A DNA stretch of 64,000 nucleotides from Streptomyces scopuliridis RB72. Lineage in GTDB: Bacteria; Actinomycetota; Actinomycetes; Streptomycetales; Streptomycetaceae. Below are positions 58,651-64,000 of the stretch, piece by piece. The stretch spans positions 186,001 through 250,000 of the forward strand of contig NZ_JOEI01000018.1 of NCBI RefSeq assembly GCF_000718095.1. The letters run 5' to 3'. The position numbers were made by a program, and so were the translations under genes. The notes beneath the pieces were generated by a model, which worked only from the letters and a program-made list of their open reading frames with translations, searched no databases and was not told where the DNA came from. Position 1 is the stretch's first letter, and the number at the start of each line of letters is the position of its first letter.

Positions 58651-59319
58651 GTGGGTACTGGTGCAATGGAGGACATGGAGGGCATGGAGAGCATGGAGAC
58701 CGAAAACGCCGATCGGGGCGAGGCCGACCAGGGCGGGGCCGGCCGGGGCGACGCCGGAGAAGGCGCGGCCGACGGGGGCGAACTCGACGCGTTGCGCGCG
58801 GCCTTCCCGTCGGAGCGCTGCCTGCCGCCGCTGGGCTGGGACGGGGTGCGCGCCTTCGAGCGCGCGCACGGAATCGTCCTGCCCGAGCCGTACCGCACGC
58901 TGGTCGCGGAGATCTGCGACGGCTGCAGCGACGGGCCCGCCGACATAGACGGGCTGATACCCCTGGAGGCGCTGCCCGCCGACTGGGGATGCGACCAGAC
59001 GCAGCGGGATCTCGCGAAGCCGTTCCCGCTCACCGAGGCATGGGTGTGGGAGGACGACCCCCGGCCGTACGAGGAGATAGAACCGCTCATCGACGAGGTC
59101 TACAACTACGGGAGCGTGGTGCTGGGCACGGACGGCTGCGGTATGTACTGGCATCTGGTCGTCAGCGGTGCGCACCGGGGGCGGATCTGGAACATCAGCG
59201 ATGTGGGCGCGGCGCCGTTCGGGGCGGTCTTCGGGCACACCTCCGCGGAAGAGGGCTTCGCGGGCTGGGTGGCGCACTGGGCCACCACGCGCCGGCCGTG
59301 GTTCGACGTCGTGGTCTGA
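58651..59319 (+). CDS. SMI1/KNR4 family protein
   Basis: This 222-residue cytosolic protein has an acidic low-complexity N-terminus followed by an SMI1/KNR4 (SUKH) fold (GVRAFERAHGIVLPEPYRTLVAEICDGCSDGPADIDGLIPL, then YGSVVLGTDGCGMYWHLVVSGAHRGRIWNISDVGAAPF). SUKH proteins are often immunity proteins for polymorphic toxins or general scaffold proteins; no toxin gene is adjacent here. GGAGG at 58635-58639 can serve the GTG at 58651 or a TTG at 58645. Confidence 0.78.
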   Translation: MGTGAMEDMEGMESMETENADRGEADQGGAGRGDAGEGAADGGELDALRAAFPSERCLPPLGWDGVRAFERAHGIVLPEPYRTLVAEICDGCSDGPADIDGLIPLEALPADWGCDQTQRDLAKPFPLTEAWVWEDDPRPYEEIEPLIDEVYNYGSVVLGTDGCGMYWHLVVSGAHRGRIWNISDVGAAPFGAVFGHTSAEEGFAGWVAHWATTRRPWFDVVV

Positions 59320-59418
59320 CGGCCGGCGGGCTCCGGTTTGTTGACCTCAACCGCACTTCACATTTGAACATGGTGGTCGGAGGCGCACCGCGGGGGTGCG
59401 CCACGAGGAGGTTCCACC

Positions 59419-60123
59419 ATGTCCGTGCGCCTCAGCACCGTCCCTGAGATCACCCGCCCCGGCGTGGGTCTCGTCCAGGTCAGCACCTGGCGCGTCGGCA
59501 CGGCCGAGCGGCAGCGGGCCACGGTCGACGCCATCACCCGCGCCTGGCGGAGCAGGGAGTGGCCGGACGTCGGGCTGCTCTCGTACAGCGTCTACACCGG
59601 AAACGACGGGGACACCCTGCGCCACTACTCGCAGTGGCGCGACCGGGAGGCGTACGACGCGTTCTTCCGCGCCTTCCGGGACGAGCGCAACGCCGAGATC
59701 GACGCCGCCGTGCCCGGGATCGAGCGCGTGGGGCTGCGCTCGTACGAGCTGTACCGCAGCGGGGCCCTGGCGGAGCGGGAGACGCGGGTGCCCGGCTGCG
59801 TCGTGCTCGTGGAGGTGGAGTTCGAGGGGCCCGACGCCGAGCGCCAGAAGGGCTGGGCCGACGCGGTCTTCGAGGCGCTCGGCACCGATCCGGACACGCC
59901 CTCCGGCGGGATCTCGGCGCACTTCCATCTCAGCACCGACGGCACGCGCGTACTCAACTACGCGGAGTGGGAGAGCGAGCAGGCGCATATCGACGCGCTC
60001 AACGCGCCGGGGGCCGGGGTCGGTTCGGCCACCGAGCAGTGGAAGCGGGTGCGGTCCTATCCCGGGCTGAAGCAGAGCACGGTGACGCGGTACACCCCCG
60101 CGATCAGCCTCAGCGCCGAGTGA
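59419..60123 (+). CDS. Tandem antibiotic biosynthesis monooxygenase (ABM) domain protein
   Basis: The 234-residue protein contains two ABM-like ferredoxin-fold repeats, about 15-110 (GVGLVQVSTWRVGTAERQRATVDAITRAWR..., LRHYSQWRDREAYDAFF) and about 120-215 (CVVLVEVEFEGPDAERQKGWADAVFEAL..., VLNYAEWESEQAHIDAL). Such proteins act as cofactor-free oxygenases or as stress-related dimers; the substrate is unknown. GAGGAGG lies seven bases before the ATG. Upstream, TTGACC at 59341-59346 and TTGAAC 17 bases later form a possible promoter, with GTTGA-CC-TCAAC as a small inverted repeat. Confidence 0.82.
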   Translation: MSVRLSTVPEITRPGVGLVQVSTWRVGTAERQRATVDAITRAWRSREWPDVGLLSYSVYTGNDGDTLRHYSQWRDREAYDAFFRAFRDERNAEIDAAVPGIERVGLRSYELYRSGALAERETRVPGCVVLVEVEFEGPDAERQKGWADAVFEALGTDPDTPSGGISAHFHLSTDGTRVLNYAEWESEQAHIDALNAPGAGVGSATEQWKRVRSYPGLKQSTVTRYTPAISLSAE

Positions 60124-60423
60124 GCTCGGCGCTGCCGAGTGCGGCGGCGCCGAGTGCGGCGGCCCGGCCGCGTGTGGGGTCGGGCCGGACCACCGCGGCT
60201 TCTCCGTGCCGCCCTCGTGGCGTCGTGGTCGGGCCGGGGGCCGGGACAGTGGCCGTTCTCGGTACGGGGTTCTACGCGCGTCAATCTCTTGGCTGCGGCG
60301 GTGAGTTGTCAAGGGGCCCTGGGCGTCCGACCGTTGTCGAGTACATGAACCGGGTGGGATAGGTCCAAATGCGTCTACGCTGGGGGCCGCCTCGACCGCG
60401 TACGCCACAAGGAGAACCACCAG
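60124..60423. other. Intergenic region with a duplicated 15-bp unit
   Basis: No gene is supported in these 300 bases. GCCGAGTGCGGCGGC is repeated exactly in tandem at 60134-60148 and 60149-60163, just after the ABM gene. A TACGCT element at 60376-60381 could be the -10 of the next gene, but its -35 is unclear. Confidence 0.45.
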
Positions 60424-62172
60424 ATGCCCGGAGACCGCCCCACCCTGCCGCCGGTGCGACTGCCCTCGGAAGCGGAGCTGGCGCGGGACGCCCTCGCCGC
60501 GCCACTGCTCGCCCGCGCGGTACGCCTCGCCCGCTGGGCCGGGCCGACGACGCGGGTGGGGCCCGGCGGCGAGCTGGCCGACGAGCAGCTGCCCGCCGCG
60601 GCGGAAGTGCTCGGCCTCGGTGACGAGCTCTCCGAGGGCGACGGCGAGGCATACGCCAGCGAGGCCTGGCGGGTGGCCGTCGACACGGGCCTCGTGGAGG
60701 TGGACGACCCGGACGAGAACGGCGGCCCGGACGGCGCCGACCCCGACGCCGAGGGCCACGTCACCACCGGCGAGCAGCTCGGCGTGCTCACCTCCGGCAG
60801 CCCGCAGGACATCCTGTCGCTCTGGCTGGACGCCCTGGACGTCGTCTTCGCCGACGCGACCGCGCCCGTACTGGACGATCTGGCCGCGGCCATCGGCGAC
60901 GACGGCGAGATCGATCTCGACTCGCTGGACTGGGACCCGGAGCTGGAGGCGGAGTTCCTGGAGGGCGTCCTCGGCAACCTCTATCTGCTCACCCTCGCGG
61001 AGGGCGGCGGCGAGGGGCCGGTACCGCTGCCCGTCCTCGCCGCGTCGATGATCGTGCCCGAAGACATGGGCGAGCCCACCGACGACATCCTGGAGCAGGT
61101 GTCCGAGGCGATGATGCGGCTGGACGACCAGTTCCGGCTGCTGGAGCCGATCGGGCTCGTCTCGTACGTACCGGTGGACGAGGCGCTGATGGTGGAGGAC
61201 GCGGAGGACGCGCCCGACGCGTCGCTGCCCGTCGACGAGGAGGACGTCACCCGGTACGGGATGGTCCGGCTGACACCGCTCGGGCTCTACGGGATCAGGT
61301 CCCGGATGCTGGAGGCGGGGGTCGACGCGCCCGCGGTGGGCGACCTCGCGGACAAGGACGCGCACGCGCTGCTGGACGGCGTGGCGCACTTCCCCGAGCT
61401 GTCCGCGCGCGCGGAGACGGAACAGTGGCTGAGCTCGCGCGCGCCCGCCGACGCCGCGCGCGAACTCCTGGCCGCCGCGCGCGGCACGGACCCGGGCGCG
61501 CCACTGCGCCGCCTGCACTGCCAGCAGGCGCTGTCCCTGGTCGGCGCGGAGGCGGAGTCGGCGGTACGGGAGGTCCTGGACGACGCCGAGCTGGGCGGGC
61601 TGGCGCGGGTCTGGCTGGCCGAGCTGGGGGCGGGGGATGTGCCGCCGCCGCCCGAGTCGATGATCTTCTGGCTGGCCATCGACACGATTGCCGCGCAGCT
61701 CGACGCGGAGGGGGAGCCGGACGAGCTCCAGGAGCTGGTCGAGGGGCTGGTGGGGCAGCACAGCGGGTTCTTCGAGGCGGCGTGGCGGGTGGAGCATCCG
61801 GCGACGGCGGAGGTGCTGGAGGCGATGGGGAGGCTGCACCGGGACAGGACGGCGTCGAAGGACGCGCGCAAGTCCGGACTGCTTTCCTCACCGCGCTTCG
61901 CGCGAGCTGCGACGCTTTACGTCCGGACACGCACCTCCTCCGACCCCGACCCCCTCCCGCCGGTGGTCCCGGCAACCCGCCGTCCGGCTGAGGGTGGGTG
62001 GTATGGGTGCGGCCCGGTGGCCCCGGCCATTCGCCGCCTCGGCGGGGTGAGTGGGCCGGTGCGGACCGGTGGGCCCCGCCACTTGCTGCCCTCGTGGGGC
62101 CGGGTGCGGGAGGGCGCCGCCGCCTCCCCCGCCCGCCCTCGCGCACGGCCGGGCCGCCTGTGCGGGCGGTGA
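60424..62172 (+). CDS. Large acidic hypothetical protein with an aberrant C-terminal tail
   Basis: The 582-residue product is not recognised. Residues 1-482 are acidic, Leu/Ala/Glu-rich and mostly helical, without signal peptide or membrane segments, with repeat-like helices in the second half (AARELLAAARGTD, LHCQQALSLVGAEAESAVREVLDDAELGGLARVWLAEL) that recall HEAT-type repeats. After DRTASKDARKS (about 482) composition changes abruptly to Arg/Pro/Gly-rich sequence without apparent structure. That suggests the natural stop was lost by a frameshift or rearrangement near 61870. GGAGAACC lies before the ATG. Confidence 0.7.
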   Translation: MPGDRPTLPPVRLPSEAELARDALAAPLLARAVRLARWAGPTTRVGPGGELADEQLPAAAEVLGLGDELSEGDGEAYASEAWRVAVDTGLVEVDDPDENGGPDGADPDAEGHVTTGEQLGVLTSGSPQDILSLWLDALDVVFADATAPVLDDLAAAIGDDGEIDLDSLDWDPELEAEFLEGVLGNLYLLTLAEGGGEGPVPLPVLAASMIVPEDMGEPTDDILEQVSEAMMRLDDQFRLLEPIGLVSYVPVDEALMVEDAEDAPDASLPVDEEDVTRYGMVRLTPLGLYGIRSRMLEAGVDAPAVGDLADKDAHALLDGVAHFPELSARAETEQWLSSRAPADAARELLAAARGTDPGAPLRRLHCQQALSLVGAEAESAVREVLDDAELGGLARVWLAELGAGDVPPPPESMIFWLAIDTIAAQLDAEGEPDELQELVEGLVGQHSGFFEAAWRVEHPATAEVLEAMGRLHRDRTASKDARKSGLLSSPRFARAATLYVRTRTSSDPDPLPPVVPATRRPAEGGWYGCGPVAPAIRRLGGVSGPVRTGGPRHLLPSWGRVREGAAASPARPRARPGRLCGR

Positions 62173-62366
62173 AGGGGGGCGCGCAGGGGTCGTGTCCGGG
62201 ACACTAAAGCGTGATTTGTGGCGCGTGACCGCCCGAACCCATCGTCAGGGCTGCTGCCCCGCGCCCGGAAACCGGCCCCGGCCAAAGACGACCGCGCCCC
62301 GGACCACGAGCCCGCACCCGGCGACGTACGCGCACTCCCGCCGAGGCGGACCCGGACCATGCCCGC

Positions 62367-63131
62367 TCACCGCAGGTGCGACGCTCCGTTGAGGTCCAGG
62401 ATCGTTCCCGACGACCACTCCGCCCCCGGCGACGCCAGCCACACCACCGCCCCCGCGATCTCCTCCGCCGTGCCCACCCGCCCGAACGGGCTCTGCGCGC
62501 GGATCGATTCGCCCTCCTCGCCGGTGAGGCGGGACGCGACGCGTTCCGTGGTGAAGAAGCCCGGGGCGACGGAGGCGACGGCGATGCCGTAGGGGGCCAG
62601 GGAGACCGCCAGGGACTGGCCCAGGGCGTGGACCGCCGCCTTCGTCGCGCCGTAGGCCGGGTGGTCCGGTTCGCCGCGGAAGGCGCCGCGGGAGCCGATG
62701 TTGATGATCCGGCCGGGCGTCGAGCGGTCGATCATGGAGCGGGCGGCGCGGTGGCTGAGCAGGGCCGTGCCCAGGAGGTTGACGGACAGGTGGCGCTGCC
62801 AGGCCGCCGCCCAGTCGTCGTACGACGTGGTGGGCAACGGGTGGGGCTCGTTGACGGCCGCGTTGTTGACGAGGATGTCGATCCCGCCGAGCGCCTCGGC
62901 CGCGTCGTCCGCGACCCGCGCCGCGCCCGCCGGGTCGGAGATGTCGCCGCCCACCAGCGTGTGGCCGGTGCCGGCCAGTGACTCCAGGGTGTGGCGGGCG
63001 TCGGCGGAGCGGGTCGCGTAGTGGACGGCGACGCGGTCGCCCTGGGCGGCGAAGGCCAGGGACACGGCGCGACCGAGGCCGCGGGAGGCGCCGGTGACGA
63101 GGACGCGGCGGCCGGTGGACGGCAGATTCAT
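62367..63131 (-). CDS. Short-chain dehydrogenase/reductase
   Basis: This 254-residue classical SDR has the NAD(P)-binding TGASRGLGRAV motif, NNAAVN, the catalytic Ser in INIGSRGAF, and Tyr/Lys in YGATKAAV, plus a typical ASPGAEWSSGTILDLNGA C-terminus. HYATR after the second strand suggests NADPH preference. Oxidation or reduction of an unknown alcohol or ketone is all that can be said. The ATG at 63131 is chosen for the normal start of the fold. It is divergent from the phosphatase gene. Confidence 0.9.
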   Translation of the reverse strand: MNLPSTGRRVLVTGASRGLGRAVSLAFAAQGDRVAVHYATRSADARHTLESLAGTGHTLVGGDISDPAGAARVADDAAEALGGIDILVNNAAVNEPHPLPTTSYDDWAAAWQRHLSVNLLGTALLSHRAARSMIDRSTPGRIINIGSRGAFRGEPDHPAYGATKAAVHALGQSLAVSLAPYGIAVASVAPGFFTTERVASRLTGEEGESIRAQSPFGRVGTAEEIAGAVVWLASPGAEWSSGTILDLNGASHLR

Positions 63132-63161
63132 GGGAAAGCGGGCCTCTCGATGTCGGACGGT

Positions 63162-63183
63162 GTTCAAACGCTGTTTATCCGTA
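63162..63183 (+). promoter_or_regulatory. Candidate PHO box before the phosphatase gene
   Basis: GTTCAAACGCT and GTTTATCCGTA are two adjacent 11-base direct repeats resembling the PhoP-binding GTTCAYYYRCS units. They lie 55-76 bases upstream of a PhoX-type phosphatase, a normal target of PhoP in Streptomyces. The second unit is imperfect. Confidence 0.45.
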
Positions 63184-63237
63184 GGCGGGAGCGTCGGGAG
63201 CGTACCCCCGACCCACGTGCCCCTTCAGGAGACCGCG

Positions 63238-64000
63238 ATGCCGCTGACCCGCAGGGAATTCACCGGAAGATCCGCACTGACCGGGGCGGGACTCGTCCTC
63301 ACCGGCGCCACCGGCGCGTTCGCCACCGCGCCCGGCGCGCTGGCGGCGGAGGACGCTCCCGAGGTCGCCTCCGGGCCCGCGCCCGCGCCGGGTTACGGGC
63401 CGCTCGTCCCCGACCCGCGCGGCATGCTCGCGCTGCCGGCCGGGTTCACGTACAAGGTCATCACGCACAGCGGTGTGACCAAGCTGGAGTCGGGCGAGGA
63501 CACCCCGTCCAACCACGACGGCACCGCCACGTTCGAGGGCCCGCGCGGGGTGACGCTGCTGGTCAACAACCATGAGCTGAAGGGGCCCAGGGGTGACTGG
63601 GAGTTCCCTGTGCCGCTCACCGAGGGTCTCGTCTACGACCCGGCGGCGGCCGGCGGCTGCACGGTCGTGGAGACGCACCGCGACGGCCGTACCGCGGAGT
63701 GGGTCGGAATCGCCGGTACCTCCACCAACTGCGCGGGCGGACGGACCCCGTGGGGCACCTGGCTCACCTGTGAGGAGAACTCCGACCGGGCCGGGCAGAA
63801 CGGGATGACCAAGGACCACGGGTATGTCTTCGAGGTCGACCCGTACGACCGCCGTGCCAACCGGAACCCCAAGCCCATCAAGGCGTTCGGGCGTTACGAC
63901 CACGAGGCCGTCGTCATCGATCCCCGTACCGGCTACGCCTATCTGACAGAGGACGACTCCGAGCCCAACGGGCTGTTCTACCGCTGGGTCCCGCCGCACG
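63238..64000 (+). CDS. PhoX-type alkaline phosphatase, partial (runs off right edge)
   Basis: The visible 254 residues start with a Tat signal peptide (TRREFTGRSALTGAGLVLTGATGAFATAPGALAA) and continue into a PhoX-family (DUF839) beta-propeller: LPAGFTYKVITHSG, NHDGTATFEGPRGVTLLVNNHEL, GTWLTCEEN and GRYDHEAVVIDPRTGYAYLTEDDSEPNGLFYRW. PhoX enzymes bind Ca/Fe and release phosphate from organic esters outside the cell. The ATG at 63238 follows CAGGAGACC. A candidate PHO box lies upstream, which fits control by phosphate starvation. The 3' part is outside the window. Confidence 0.9.
   Translation, partial: MPLTRREFTGRSALTGAGLVLTGATGAFATAPGALAAEDAPEVASGPAPAPGYGPLVPDPRGMLALPAGFTYKVITHSGVTKLESGEDTPSNHDGTATFEGPRGVTLLVNNHELKGPRGDWEFPVPLTEGLVYDPAAAGGCTVVETHRDGRTAEWVGIAGTSTNCAGGRTPWGTWLTCEENSDRAGQNGMTKDHGYVFEVDPYDRRANRNPKPIKAFGRYDHEAVVIDPRTGYAYLTEDDSEPNGLFYRWVPPH

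Noticed and set aside
58645..58668. TTGTCAGTGGG near the start of the SMI1 gene as a fifth damage promoter
   Set aside because: The element at the -10 position is TGCAAT rather than TANNNT, and transcription would start inside the coding region.

Overview
The window is chromosomal DNA from a Streptomyces or a very close relative. It is strongly G+C rich with G/C in almost every third codon position, uses GTG and even TTG starts freely, and carries whiA, an opcA/zwf/tal/tkt operon, a SufR-led suf operon, ctaA/ctaB and many secreted or lipobox proteins. Gene order matches the conserved core of a Streptomyces chromosome rather than a genomic island. No rRNA, tRNA, CRISPR or intact transposase was seen.

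Layout. Positions 1-10,800 hold an O6-alkylguanine repair gene (ogt), a secreted glycerophosphodiesterase, an MHYT sensor, uvrB, two TerD-family genes, a TerC-family gene behind a yybP-ykoY (manganese) riboswitch, an MBL hydrolase and a mycothiol-dependent-type isomerase. Positions 11,000-20,450 hold uvrA, an alpha/beta hydrolase, a Rieske lipoprotein and the uvrC-rapZ-yvcK-whiA cluster. Positions 20,690-31,000 carry a large secreted M14 carboxypeptidase, then central glycolysis (gap, pgk, tpiA), secG, an RbpA-like gene, an MFS exporter and pgi. Positions 31,000-39,750 have two PH-domain membrane proteins facing the leftward pentose phosphate operon tkt-tal-zwf-opcA-pgl. Positions 40,000-45,700 hold ctaB, a small unknown, an amidohydrolase, ctaA and an ABC exporter. 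Positions 45,800-52,400 are the sufRBD-ferredoxin-sufC-sufS-sufU-sufT-like operon. The rest has a membrane protein, an SMR/TetR pair, dapD and a DapA homologue, two lipoproteins, an SMI1 protein, an ABM protein, an unknown acidic protein, an SDR and the start of a PhoX-type phosphatase that runs off the right edge.

The most notable signal is regulatory. Four genes (ogt, uvrB, uvrC and the MFS exporter) share a promoter of the form TTGTCRGTG-N8-TANNNT, the LexA-independent DNA-damage (RecA-NDp/PafBC-type) promoter. In the three repair genes the -10 lies only 6-7 nt before the ATG, so the transcripts should be leaderless. The exporter has the best match and is therefore a candidate damage-induced transporter.

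Other structure includes two related MITE-like inverted-repeat elements (20,441-20,537 and 52,478-52,657), each contributing the TAG stop codon of its neighbour through a terminal CTAG. There is a 14-bp degenerate tandem array upstream of the second TerD gene, a CAAC-N6-GTTG SufR operator overlapping the sufR start codon, a near-perfect 20-bp palindrome in front of the SMR/TetR pair, and a candidate PHO box before the phosphatase. Two genes (amidohydrolase and a lipoprotein) contain the rare bldA-dependent TTA codon. Several strong hairpin terminators separate the transcription units.
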